From assembly GCA_013360195.1 (NCBI GenBank), contig JABWCQ010000015.1, positions 59,675 to 123,674 on the forward strand: 64,000 bases of DNA, given 5' to 3'. Shown here one piece after another: positions 34,646 through 42,571 of this stretch (position 1 is its first letter; every line of letters starts with the position of its first letter). Source of the DNA: a bacterium. GTDB lineage: Bacteria > Electryoneota > RPQS01. A model generated the notes under the pieces. The model was not told the origin of the DNA, made no database searches, and saw nothing but the letters and a program-made list of their open reading frames with translations. Both the position numbers and the translations under genes were made by a program.

Positions 34646-36312
34646 CGGTAGTCCTTGTGCATCTGACAGTATCCGTCTTCGATCACAATTAGTCCGTATT
34701 CCTGAAGCTGCTTGAAGAATTTGCCTGCATTGCTCGACGTGGGCGACACGTCAGCAATGTCCAGGACGCGTTCGCGGTCAAGTTTGCGATGCTTGTGAAT
34801 GGCATCCAGCATTCGGACCGCGCCGGGCGCAAGTCGTTTCTTCCATGCTTGGAGCTTCGAGTCGGGGTCGTCGGGGAGCGGTTCATGGTCAGGCAGAATT
34901 TTGCATCCGAGTTCTGTCGCGGCATATCCGTAGGCTTTTAGCTCTAAGTAACCACCTTCTGTCAGGAGCTTCAGAAACTTGCCGACATTACTGGACTTCG
35001 AGCTAATCCGTGCGTAGGCAACCATGGCACCGCGAGTCACCGAATGCGGATAACGACTTGCCGCGTATGCCAACATGCGCTCAGCAGCGGTCGGCAAATG
35101 CACGCCGTTGATACGCTCCCGCTTCTTACCGACGCCACTTGCCACCGCAGACGTAAATTTCTTGACTCCCGCAACATCCAGGTTGCCACTGGAGACTACA
35201 CTCAACGACTCTTGCTCGTCTTCCGGACCGCCAGATTCATACTCGGAAATGAACTCTTGCAAGTCTGATCGTGCATTACGCATGCCTTCAATCAGTCGTT
35301 CAATCCACAGGTTTGCTTTGCGCAAGTCAAGGTGCAGTTCAGCATTCTCGGTCCTGAGCCGCGTCATTTCTGCGGTGTCAACATTCGGACGCTGTTCAAG
35401 CTCCCTGATCCGCGTGCGCAGTTGTTCGATGGTCTGCGCCTTCTCTTTGACTTCTTGCTCGACGTCCTTCAGCTCACCGAGAGCGGCCAGCACCGCGCCC
35501 TTTGCCGGCGCGAGCCGGAAGTCTTTCCAGTTGCGCCGGTTCGGAGCGTGTGTAATCGTGTCATTGATCGTCACAAGCAGCGCATTATCCGCGCCCTGAA
35601 TGGCCGGACCGGCGACAAAGAACTCGCCCCGGTGAAGTGACTGCAGCATATTTACCTGAGACTTGTTCAATCTCAGGCGACCAGCGGTTCGAGCTGCATC
35701 AATATCCACGACTCGGCCGCTGAAATAGTTATTCGATTGAAGCACGACTCCTTTCGCAACCTCCGGCAGACGCTGAGTCGTGAAGACGGCGAACATGCCC
35801 CGCTTCAGACCGCGCTTGGCAATGTTCATTATTTCATTGCCGCAGGCCGTTTCCTTGCCCTCCGGTGCCAGCAGATGCACTTCATCGAAGACCAGCATGG
35901 CTTCACGCTGTTCGTCCAGTTTCAGCGACATTAGACCGTCAACGAACCCGCGCACAAATTCGAGGTCATCCTTGTGCTTCATGCTGGACAGGTCAATGAT
36001 GGCTGACGCGCCAAGCCTAAGCAATCGAACAGCAAGCTCCGCAGCGATGGCGGGGCTGGCCTTGAAGTCCCAGCCTTCACCGATTACCACGAAGTCAAAG
36101 CGTTCACGCAGTGTCACGTATTCGCCTTCGCGGTCAAACACGAATTGTGAACATTTGCCATGGGTCTGCTCAATCAACAGACGTGTCAAATGACTCTTGC
36201 CGGATCGTGTTTGCCCGATAATCAGTGAGTGCGTGGACATGAAATCCTGAACAGAGATTTCAATCGGAAACATATTGACGCTCTTTCCGAGCATGAAAAG
36301 TTCCCCGATCAT
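34642..36312 (-). CDS. HerA/FtsK-type DNA-translocating ATPase
   Basis: This 556-residue protein has Walker A GQTRSGKS (33-40), Walker B MLVFDEVH (139-146), a sensor VFTTQR near 177-181 and a KRGLKRG arginine-finger-like element, all of the HerA/DUF87 branch. A coiled coil follows (about 275-345). Two tandem winged-helix-like repeats end the protein: each carries an SSNVGKF or SSNAGKF core, near 440 and 525. It lies in the replication module, next to the SWIB protein and the transpeptidase-like gene. It may replace a DnaB helicase or pump DNA in recombination; that is inference. Confidence 0.8.
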   Translation of the reverse strand: MIGELFMLGKSVNMFPIEISVQDFMSTHSLIIGQTRSGKSHLTRLLIEQTHGKCSQFVFDREGEYVTLRERFDFVVIGEGWDFKASPAIAAELAVRLLRLGASAIIDLSSMKHKDDLEFVRGFVDGLMSLKLDEQREAMLVFDEVHLLAPEGKETACGNEIMNIAKRGLKRGMFAVFTTQRLPEVAKGVVLQSNNYFSGRVVDIDAARTAGRLRLNKSQVNMLQSLHRGEFFVAGPAIQGADNALLVTINDTITHAPNRRNWKDFRLAPAKGAVLAALGELKDVEQEVKEKAQTIEQLRTRIRELEQRPNVDTAEMTRLRTENAELHLDLRKANLWIERLIEGMRNARSDLQEFISEYESGGPEDEQESLSVVSSGNLDVAGVKKFTSAVASGVGKKRERINGVHLPTAAERMLAYAASRYPHSVTRGAMVAYARISSKSSNVGKFLKLLTEGGYLELKAYGYAATELGCKILPDHEPLPDDPDSKLQAWKKRLAPGAVRMLDAIHKHRKLDRERVLDIADVSPTSSNAGKFFKQLQEYGLIVIEDGYCQMHKDYR

Positions 36313-37469
36313 TGTTTCACCGGCGTCAAGTGCCTAGTCACGAGCTTCGTCATTTCAAACATCGAAACCTGCTTCGGTACCACGCCTTTCTTATTCGCAA
36401 ACACTTTTCCAAGCGCTTCGTCAACGTTGATGTTTCGCTTGTTCTTCTTGTCCTGGAGGCCGTGCTTCTTGATGTAGTCCCAGACTTTCTTGGTGACGTC
36501 GGTTCGCGGTTGAGGCTTGGTTCCGACAATAGCGGCTAACTCAGAAGACGCTTGCATGGGTGCCATGAAAGCGGCCTGCGGTTTGATACGCTTGGCTACT
36601 TTCTTAGGTGCCTTATTTGCCGCCTTTATCGCTGATGGCGGTTTGTGTTTGCCTTTGCCCTGCACGTAGTCGCCCCAATCCTTCTTGTCAGCCTTCTTCG
36701 CACAATCCTTGCAGATGTATCGGTGGCCAGGCGTGCGCTTCATTTCGCTCTTCTGACGTGCGACATTGCACTTCGAGCAGTTAACAGCCGTTGTGATTCT
36801 GTCAATGGACTTGCGCTCTTTCGCCGTGAGTTCCGGTGCTTTCGCCCGCTTCTGCGCCGGTGTCATAAGCGGAATGTTCAGCACCTTGGCAATAGTCTGC
36901 AGCAGCAGTTTCCCGCGAATATCAGCCGTGCCGGAAGGAGTTTCCTTATCCCACCAGATTGCACGTTCATAGGTCTTGAAACAGAACGTAGCACAACCGT
37001 TCGCCTTGAACGGCGAATCTACACCTTCAAGGCTGTCAATCCACGCCTCTTCGAGTTCAGCCAGTGTCGCACCCGTCTTCAGGTTAGCCCAGCAAGATTG
37101 ACGTGCAGATGATCCTGTGAGCAACTTGCGCAGCCCGCGTTCACGCATGACATCATCGCTGCGAGAAACCTTCAGGCCTGTGCCGCTGTTCGTGGACCGC
37201 GAAATTCTTGGCAATGTGGTTCCTTTGTTTGTCAGCCGAGGAACTCGCGCTTTCGGTAGACCGACACGTTCAACACCAAACAGGTCAGGCTGCTTGTCAT
37301 CAACGGGATGCGCATTCTGGACAGACAAGGTGGCAACGATATTGTTCAGATTCGTCTGAATAGATTTGGCACCCGGGCCCAGCTTGTGCAGTGATATTTC
37401 CACGCGGTCGCGCAAGTCCCGCGTCGTGGTAAGCAACTGCGCCTGTGTTATTACTTTGAGTTCGCTCAT
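36309..37469 (-). CDS. Zinc-ribbon and SWIB/MDM2-domain protein
   Basis: This 386-residue protein has a middle zinc ribbon (C231-x2-C234 and C253-x2-C256), a long Lys/Ala-rich linker and a C-terminal SWIB domain at residues about 306-384. The SWIB core reads LAAIVGTKPQPRTDVTKKVW, then DYIKKHGLQDKKNKRNINVD, then QVSMFEMTKLVTRHL. SWIB domains bind chromatin or topoisomerase partners in eukaryotes and chlamydiae and occur as small proteins in bacteria. A zinc-ribbon fusion in a phage replication operon is unusual. It overlaps the HerA-like gene by four bases. Confidence 0.85.
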   Translation of the reverse strand: MSELKVITQAQLLTTTRDLRDRVEISLHKLGPGAKSIQTNLNNIVATLSVQNAHPVDDKQPDLFGVERVGLPKARVPRLTNKGTTLPRISRSTNSGTGLKVSRSDDVMRERGLRKLLTGSSARQSCWANLKTGATLAELEEAWIDSLEGVDSPFKANGCATFCFKTYERAIWWDKETPSGTADIRGKLLLQTIAKVLNIPLMTPAQKRAKAPELTAKERKSIDRITTAVNCSKCNVARQKSEMKRTPGHRYICKDCAKKADKKDWGDYVQGKGKHKPPSAIKAANKAPKKVAKRIKPQAAFMAPMQASSELAAIVGTKPQPRTDVTKKVWDYIKKHGLQDKKNKRNINVDEALGKVFANKKGVVPKQVSMFEMTKLVTRHLTPVKQ

Positions 37470-37963
37470 TGGTCGTCACCGTCAACTTCAGGATCCGGCT
37501 CATCCGCCGCGGCGCTGCCAAGCGGCAACTGAACCTGATTGGGATCCACGTCACCGGCGACGCTGCTCATTTCATCCAGCAATAACAAACGCGCGCTGTT
37601 CAGGTACGCCGCCACCTGCCGACCCTTCGGAACACGCTTCATGTTCTTCTCAACGCGGTCTGTCAGCTCACACAGGTCGGCATAAACACTGTATGGCGTG
37701 AAGGCAGCCTGAGCCGCAACACCGTTATTGCGGTCGGTCACGCCCTGGTTATGCTGCTCAATCTTGTCCAGATTCTCTGGCGAGTCAGCGGACTTCTGGC
37801 CGCGAACGTCAAGTGTAGGTCCGTACTTCTTGTGATAACCACAGAGCGCCCAGCCGTTGACTTCGACAACGGCTTTGCGATCGCACTCACTGCCGCCTGC
37901 TTCATATTCGCAAGCACCGAGCACCTTGCCTTCAGATTCGTCTTTTTTCTTTCTCTTTGTCAT
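37466..37963 (-). CDS. Hypothetical protein with N-terminal Cys cluster
   Basis: This 165-residue protein has a short basic start, then CEYEAGGSECDRKAVVEVNG and ALCGYHKKYG. The Cys/His set (C18, C27, C41, H44) could be a small zinc knuckle. The remainder is helical with an acidic tail. It is not recognised. It uses the extended ribosome-binding element and lies between the RuvC-like and SWIB genes. Confidence 0.6.
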   Translation of the reverse strand: MTKRKKKDESEGKVLGACEYEAGGSECDRKAVVEVNGWALCGYHKKYGPTLDVRGQKSADSPENLDKIEQHNQGVTDRNNGVAAQAAFTPYSVYADLCELTDRVEKNMKRVPKGRQVAAYLNSARLLLLDEMSSVAGDVDPNQVQLPLGSAAADEPDPEVDGDDQ

Positions 37964-38412
37964 TTCTGTTTCCTTCCGTGGGTTTGAGGTGTATCATAAT
38001 GCGCTGTTGTGTATTCCAAGAGCAACAGCGCATCAGACAGATTATCGTCCATCAGTTCGCCGGAGCGATTCATCATATCGGTCTTGTCAGCCCTTCCGTA
38101 TCCGGTCGCCCACTTCTTCAATGTGGCAGCAGGAACCATTTGAACGGGAATGAAGTGTCTGGTCGCGTAAAGTTCAACCACTGCGCCGAAACCATGCAGC
38201 AACCGCTTGCCCTTACCTGTGCCAATCAGCACCTCATGCACAATCAAGTCTGGTACAGGTTGGGCTTCGAGAGCGCGATGGAGTTTCATTAGACTGATGC
38301 CCGGTCTATCTTTGGCATTGCGCGTGCAATCAATCAGGCCTAGTCTTGGCCTGTTCCCGTAGTTGCGCGCGAACGCCCCGCGCTTTCCGATGTCAAGCGC
38401 AAGCACCTTCAT
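37960..38412 (-). CDS. RuvC-like Holliday junction resolvase
   Basis: This 150-residue protein has the RNase H-fold metal-binding pattern: Asp7 in VLALDIGKRG, Glu59 in IVHEVLIG, and DDNLSDALLLL near residue 122 with two Asp. These fit phage RuvC-type resolvases that debranch DNA before packaging. The size is typical. It overlaps the LexA-like gene by four bases. Confidence 0.8.
   Translation of the reverse strand: MKVLALDIGKRGAFARNYGNRPRLGLIDCTRNAKDRPGISLMKLHRALEAQPVPDLIVHEVLIGTGKGKRLLHGFGAVVELYATRHFIPVQMVPAATLKKWATGYGRADKTDMMNRSGELMDDNLSDALLLLEYTTAHYDTPQTHGRKQK
37964..37985 (-). promoter_or_regulatory. Extended ribosome-binding element (copy 4)
   Basis: The leftward strand reads AAACCCACGGAAGGAAACAG before the ATG at 37,963. 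It is the best-conserved copy of the leader motif. Confidence 0.6.
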
Positions 38413-38666
38413 TGATTCGCCGCGGCGTGGAATGTCTTGAGTCCGTCTTCAGTCAATCGTATTGTCCGGCCAACATGGTAAGTGCGGGTAAGTAGGCCCT
38501 GGTCTTTCAGAGCTTCAACAATGTACGTCACGCCGTTAGTGGAGCTCGTACCAATGGCGGCACCGATTTCGCGTGTGGTAGGGCTGTATCCGTGATCAGC
38601 AATGTATCTTCCCACGAATATCAGGGCTTTCAATTGCTTATCTGTAAGACTTTTTTGACGTGGCAT
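38409..38666 (-). CDS. LexA-type DNA-binding domain protein
   Basis: This 85-residue protein consists only of a winged helix like the LexA N-terminus: LTDKQLKALIFVGRYIADHG, then YSPTTREIGAAIGTSSTNGV, then LKDQGLLTRT. There is no autoproteolytic domain. It could regulate early genes, perhaps by competing at SOS boxes; that is speculation. Confidence 0.75.
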   Translation of the reverse strand: MPRQKSLTDKQLKALIFVGRYIADHGYSPTTREIGAAIGTSSTNGVTYIVEALKDQGLLTRTYHVGRTIRLTEDGLKTFHAAANQ

Positions 38667-38859
38667 TCTTAGGCTTAGGTGTTGCTATGGTGAATTCGCG
38701 AGCAGAATGAGGCATTAAATGAACATCTATTAAGTTGAGAGTAATCAGAGTATTCAGTCTTGCATAGAGGTCGGCGCTTGTCATCCGCAAATCCGCGAGC
38801 ATATCCACGTAGTTCGCGCGTCCCTTCGCTCTGATGTAATCGAGTACAGGGTCGGTCAT
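38638..38859 (-). CDS. Small winged-helix-like protein
   Basis: This 73-residue protein (DPVLDYIRAKGRANYVDMLA, LYARLNTLITLNLIDVHLM) has the pattern of a winged helix. It overlaps the LexA-like gene by 29 bases in another frame and its upstream neighbour by four bases. Its function is unknown. Confidence 0.55.
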   Translation of the reverse strand: MTDPVLDYIRAKGRANYVDMLADLRMTSADLYARLNTLITLNLIDVHLMPHSAREFTIATPKPKNATSKKSYR

Positions 38860-39254
38860 ACCTGCGCGAACATCTGTGCTTGACCGCGTGAATCAAACAC
38901 CGGTTGCTTCATTTGTTGTTCCAAATCCCAAAGGTGGTTAAGCATATCCTTTGCACGTTCTGCTTCAGCCTCAGCGTGCGCTTTCATCTTGTTCGCAGCA
39001 TGTTCAAGCAACTGAATATCACGCTCGGAAGCCCGAGGAATCCAATAGCCACGGCGCCCAGGTCCGGAAACGACAAGCCGCCCCTGCTGCTTCAGCTCGG
39101 CGTTGAGAATCTGAATCTCGTCCTGGATGTCCCGGACGTGAATCTTCTTCTGCAACTGCTCGAAGAGCAGCTCCTGAATCTGCTCGCGCGAAAGTGGCTC
39201 ACTGCTGTCACGTGACTCCAGATAACGCAAGATATGCTCACCGATCGAAGTCAT
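38856..39254 (-). CDS. Winged-helix and coiled-coil hypothetical protein
   Basis: This 132-residue protein has an N-terminal winged-helix pattern (SREQIQELLFEQLQKKIHVR, QQGRLVVSGPGRRGYWIPRA) and a C-terminal Ala/Glu-rich helix of about 45 residues. It probably binds DNA. It lies in a row of small early genes with four-base or one-base overlaps. Confidence 0.6.
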   Translation of the reverse strand: MTSIGEHILRYLESRDSSEPLSREQIQELLFEQLQKKIHVRDIQDEIQILNAELKQQGRLVVSGPGRRGYWIPRASERDIQLLEHAANKMKAHAEAEAERAKDMLNHLWDLEQQMKQPVFDSRGQAQMFAQV

Positions 39255-39820
39255 TAGTCGAAATGGACTTCGCCGAACCGTTTCTTCTGCCTGCTAATCC
39301 ACGTTAGCCGCCTGTGCATGTACCACGTGTATCTACGGGCCTGCCAGAGCGCGAATTGCTTGCGCCGACCTTCCGGAACTGGCAGGGCGTGGATACGCCT
39401 CATCTTTCGCGCAACGCTAAGATTCCCATCACCGCGTAAAGTCAGGATTCCCGCGAACGGCCAGTTTTCTTCAATAATCGGTCGAGCCTTGTCAAGCAGT
39501 TCATGGGGAATGCAGAATACAAAGTAGTTAGCGACCGAGCCATCGGCTTGCCTTCGAGCATTCTGCCAATGGCGGTGCTTGCTCTTCTTGATTTCTGCGC
39601 GGAGGTCGCTGATGCTGACCTTGATTTCGCAGTCTATTCCCATGCCGTTGGCATTCAGAAAATACACGTCCGTCAAGCACGACCCCATTTGACATTCGTC
39701 AATCACGATTAGTGGCCTGTAATTCCGCGCCGCGTAATAGAACAACGCCGCACGAATCTTCACGGTCTTCTGCGCGTCACTATCCGGTGCGCGATCAACG
39801 AGTGGCATGGGCTTCGTCAC
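39254..39820 (-). CDS. MmcB-like PD-(D/E)XK protein
   Basis: This 188-residue protein has TDVYFLNANGMGIDCEIKVS near residue 50-69, then SDLRAEIKKSKHRHWQNA. The Asp51 and E67-x-K69 set is a PD-(D/E)XK nuclease motif. The EIKVSxSDLxA(E/D) run is the pattern of MmcB-family DNA repair proteins. The C-terminus is basic with many Arg and Trp. It probably acts in phage DNA repair or recombination. Confidence 0.65.
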   Translation of the reverse strand: MTKPMPLVDRAPDSDAQKTVKIRAALFYYAARNYRPLIVIDECQMGSCLTDVYFLNANGMGIDCEIKVSISDLRAEIKKSKHRHWQNARRQADGSVANYFVFCIPHELLDKARPIIEENWPFAGILTLRGDGNLSVARKMRRIHALPVPEGRRKQFALWQARRYTWYMHRRLTWISRQKKRFGEVHFD

Positions 39821-40140
39821 AGTTGCTCCTCGATCATTTCTTTAATCACGTCTGCATGACAGGCCAAAGGTGCGCAATGGCAAATAAGTACCACGTCATG
39901 CGTGCGCGCCGTGTTCAGGATTTGCTCAAACACACGCTGCACCTTTTCGTCCATCTGAAGCGAGTGCTCCAGCCAGTAGCGGTAGTAGTGAATTGCGCGT
40001 TCACGGTTCGGGCCACGAAACGGGTTGCCAAGCGTGCAAGTTTCCGCAGCCGCAGATTTCCCGCGTCCGACGTAGAAGCCGACCTTGCCTTTGCGTTTAG
40101 CGTCATACAAGGTGTAGGGATGTCTAACTACCGTAATCAC
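39817..40140 (-). CDS. DUF4326 family protein
   Basis: This 107-residue protein has the DUF4326 signature: VGFYVGRGKSAAAETCTLGN, then GPNRERAIHYYRYWLEH and the C-terminal VLICHCAPLACHADVIKEMI. The family is widespread in phages and small replicons and has no proven function. The conserved CHC...CH cluster suggests metal binding or a catalytic Cys. It overlaps both neighbours by four bases. Confidence 0.85.
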   Translation of the reverse strand: MITVVRHPYTLYDAKRKGKVGFYVGRGKSAAAETCTLGNPFRGPNRERAIHYYRYWLEHSLQMDEKVQRVFEQILNTARTHDVVLICHCAPLACHADVIKEMIEEQL

Positions 40141-40580
40141 GGTTTCTCCGTGCAGCGCAGCAGTGCGAGCTCATGTTGTAGCTGCGCAAGGTTATTACTC
40201 AGCTTCGATACCTGCTCTCGATAACTCAAGACCGACTTTGTCGATTCAGCTTGCATCTCGCTGTGACGCCGCTCCAAAAACTCTATATATGTTTCACCGC
40301 CCTTTTGAACGGCAATCTCGCCGGCTTTTGCAAATACACAAACTGCAGCGATGTCGAGCAGCTCCTCAATGACGTTCGTAAGATTTCCTAAATCTGATTC
40401 ACGCTCAACCTCACGAAGTTCAGCGCGGACACGTCCAATAATCTCATGGTCATTCAGAAAGGCACCGCGCCCATGCTTTTCGACCGCATGATACAACCGT
40501 TGTGTCAGTGATGAAACTGCCAAACTAATTGAGTGGTCGTCAACTTCGATTCGTCCGGGACTTGTTCGCTCTGGCCACAT
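40137..40580 (-). CDS. MazG-like all-alpha NTP pyrophosphohydrolase
   Basis: This 147-residue protein has the metal-binding pattern of all-alpha NTP pyrophosphatases. An ELRE element near residue 54-57 is followed about 15 residues later by an EELLD element (NVIEELLDIAAVCVFAKAG). A C-terminal coiled coil follows (about 105-140). Such phage enzymes adjust nucleotide pools or ppGpp-like alarmones. The start forms a TAATG overlap with the upstream stop. Confidence 0.6.
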   Translation of the reverse strand: MWPERTSPGRIEVDDHSISLAVSSLTQRLYHAVEKHGRGAFLNDHEIIGRVRAELREVERESDLGNLTNVIEELLDIAAVCVFAKAGEIAVQKGGETYIEFLERRHSEMQAESTKSVLSYREQVSKLSNNLAQLQHELALLRCTEKP

Positions 40581-40762
40581 TACAGAGCCTCACGCTTGAT
40601 TCGGTGCTTCAGCATCTTATCTTCTATCCAGCAAATCGCATAACCGAAGCAGAAATAGATTGCGAATGCGGCCACTGCTGTGACGGCAAGCCACAACAGG
40701 GCTTCGCTTGCCGCGTTGCTCGACTGTGGCACGAGTTGAGTGATAGCTTCGTGTTTGGTCAT
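40580..40762 (-). CDS. Small membrane protein
   Basis: This 60-residue protein has one long hydrophobic helix at about residues 20-45 (ALLWLAVTAVAAFAIYFCFG) and a basic C-terminus (MLKHRIKREAL). It lies in the early operon with four-base and TAATG overlaps. Its function is unknown; early phage membrane peptides can act in superinfection control or lysis timing. Confidence 0.6.
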   Translation of the reverse strand: MTKHEAITQLVPQSSNAASEALLWLAVTAVAAFAIYFCFGYAICWIEDKMLKHRIKREAL

Positions 40763-40986
40763 TGCTTGCCAGCATGGTTAACCATGAAATCAATGATGTA
40801 CGACAGACAAGTTGCGTCAAAAACAGCGTCTTCTTCTGGCGCAAATGTGTAAGTTTTCCAGCGCGGATAGAACTCGATCAATCCAAGCAAGCTGTCACCT
40901 TTGTTTGAATGCACGCCATAGACAATCTTGCCGTCAACTTCATTGAAAGGTGTGACTGTAATGTGTGCATACTTCTTCTCGCTCAT
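40759..40986 (-). CDS. Hypothetical early protein
   Basis: This 75-residue protein (MSEKKYAHITVTPFNEVDGK, then LLGLIEFYPRWKTYTFAPEE) is not recognised. I chose the ATG at 40,986, which follows a GGAAGG ribosome-binding site; a longer upstream reading would run into the gene-free block. The fold looks alpha/beta. Confidence 0.6.
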   Translation of the reverse strand: MSEKKYAHITVTPFNEVDGKIVYGVHSNKGDSLLGLIEFYPRWKTYTFAPEEDAVFDATCLSYIIDFMVNHAGKQ

Positions 40987-41390
40987 GTTATAGCCTTCCG
41001 TATACTGAAATGTTAGAGATTGCGCTATGGCGTGTTTTGCCGAGGGTAGAGTTCGCCGCGAACTATTAAGAATTGCTGAATAGTTCAACGGCTTTCACTC
41101 CGCCCGTGGGTGCCGTCACGGGCTATATTTGTAGCCAACGCTGACCTGGGTGCAACCTCCGGATCCGTCTATATGACAGAGCGTGGTCAGCGTTGGCGTT
41201 TGTGGCCGAATCGGATTTGCACCCGTTGCATTGGTGATGACTCTCCCCGCACCGCACTACGCTTCTGGCAATCTGCCGCAGACTTACTTGTTCTATCCGT
41301 CTGCGAGGGAGTCAACCGGCATTCTTTGCGCTCCGATTCGAGCCTACGGCTTTTTGTATAGCGGTCTATAGTTCCGCTGCGGACGGCATT
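40987..41390. other. Gene-free block in the early operon
   Basis: This stretch of about 400 bases has no convincing gene, although both flanks are tightly packed. It contains a 7-bp hairpin (GCCCGTG/CACGGGC at 41,102-41,123) and a perfect 12-bp inverted repeat with a 38-base spacer (41,135-41,196). Candidates are a replication origin, a small RNA or a regulatory leader. Confidence 0.6.
41135..41196. repeat. Perfect 12-bp inverted repeat
   Basis: CCAACGCTGACC at 41,135-41,146 is exactly complementary to GGTCAGCGTTGG at 41,185-41,196. The spacer is 38 bases. The repeat lies in the only sizeable gene-free block of the early operon. Confidence 0.8.
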
Positions 41391-42524
41391 CTACTCATTG
41401 TCCTGCTTCTGACGCAGTTCATCGCGGGCACGACCAAGCGCAGCCTTGATAACGTCGTCAGGGGCTTTGAAGAGGTCTGCAATACTTGTGGCCTCGTCAT
41501 TTGTCCAACGGCCAGCCGCTTGATTGCGCTGAAGCCCAGCTGTGATACCGAGATCCTTCATTGTCTTGCCGATCTCGTTGATCATGTCCTCACGACTCAG
41601 TTGGGAATCGCTAAGAGGCAATTCGCCGCCGCTATTCGTAGTCGAGGCGGATTCATTTTCAGGAGCTTGCGCGGTCGGTGTTGAAGCTTGCGAAGTGGGT
41701 ACAGGATCAGCCGTATCTTTCGGCGCGAATATCACTGATACCTTTTCGCGGCCTTCCTTCAACGCATTGTAAACGCCTTTTAGCTCAATCATGTCTGCCG
41801 CCACCCAGCTTGCAGACGGCTTTTCGACATATTCCGCGAGCATCTCTTCTGTCACACCCCACTTGTCCTGAAAGGCGTGAATTGTTGCGGCAATCGCCTT
41901 TTTGAGCTTCTCGCCGGTAAGGCCATCAGCCAAAGCATTGCGCCCTGCTTCAATCATTCGCGCATGCAACCATCCGGGTGTTGCTGCCAGAATCGCGTTG
42001 CGTACCGCCTTTGAGACCGCGATCTGAAGAGTAATATCTTCCTGCCGCGCAATCTCTTCCGGATTCGCTTTCTGCTTGTCCGACATTTTGCGATTCTTGT
42101 TCTGCTTGAACGGACGGCTGATCGTCGAGCCGTTTTCAAGGTCAATGAAGCTGGCCGAAATCAGATAGTGCGTCGGCCTATCTTCGACGACAAACGCTTC
42201 GGTTGCGCAGTTGCCCCAGTTGCGAGCTACGATCATTGCAAGCCCGATGGTCTCGCCAGAGATTTCCTTTCCGCCCTGCTTCCAGCCGTACCAAAGCGAG
42301 TCACCTGCATATTGTGCTTCCTGCTCGCACTTCTTCGTGATTTCGGCGAGGTCGCGCTTCTTCTGAACACTGACCGCCGTCATGTAGCTTGTGCGGATTT
42401 GCTGAATCGTGTTTCCAGCAGCCAACATTCCGCCGACACTGGATTGGTCCGGGTCGTTGCCGTGAATCTCATTCACTATTTCCGGTGTGAAAACCGGAAA
42501 GTCGCCGTTACCGTTACCGCTCAT
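41391..42524 (-). CDS. Phage recombination-module protein, function unknown
   Basis: This 377-residue protein lies directly after a RecB/Cas4-like nuclease, the place where phages usually encode a single-strand annealing protein. It has AGNTIQQIRTSYMTAVSVQK, then ISGETIGLAMIVARNWGNCA, a THYLISASFIDLENGSTISR beta segment and a late disordered Ser/Thr/Pro stretch. No RecT, Erf or Sak family signature is clear. I chose the ATG at 42,524, after an AGAAGGA site in the extended leader motif. A recombinase role is inference from position. Confidence 0.65.
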   Translation of the reverse strand: MSGNGNGDFPVFTPEIVNEIHGNDPDQSSVGGMLAAGNTIQQIRTSYMTAVSVQKKRDLAEITKKCEQEAQYAGDSLWYGWKQGGKEISGETIGLAMIVARNWGNCATEAFVVEDRPTHYLISASFIDLENGSTISRPFKQNKNRKMSDKQKANPEEIARQEDITLQIAVSKAVRNAILAATPGWLHARMIEAGRNALADGLTGEKLKKAIAATIHAFQDKWGVTEEMLAEYVEKPSASWVAADMIELKGVYNALKEGREKVSVIFAPKDTADPVPTSQASTPTAQAPENESASTTNSGGELPLSDSQLSREDMINEIGKTMKDLGITAGLQRNQAAGRWTNDEATSIADLFKAPDDVIKAALGRARDELRQKQDNE

Positions 42525-42547
42525 TGTTCCGTCCTTCTGTGGGTTAT
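42525..42547 (-). promoter_or_regulatory. Extended ribosome-binding element (copy 5)
   Basis: The leftward strand reads AACCCACAGAAGGACGGAAC before the ATG at 42,524. It has one change from the CCACGGAAGGA core. Confidence 0.5.
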
Positions 42548-42571
42548 TTTGGGTCTTTGTTTCATGATCGC

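Noticed and set aside
41197..41290. Possible tRNA-like element in the gene-free block
   Set aside because: A T-arm-like string is present on the minus strand, but no acceptor, D-arm or anticodon stem could be paired.
41110..41361. Small rightward gene of 83 codons in the early region
   Set aside because: It opposes the operon, covers the inverted-repeat arms, has no ribosome-binding site and an Arg/Ser/Leu-rich random composition.
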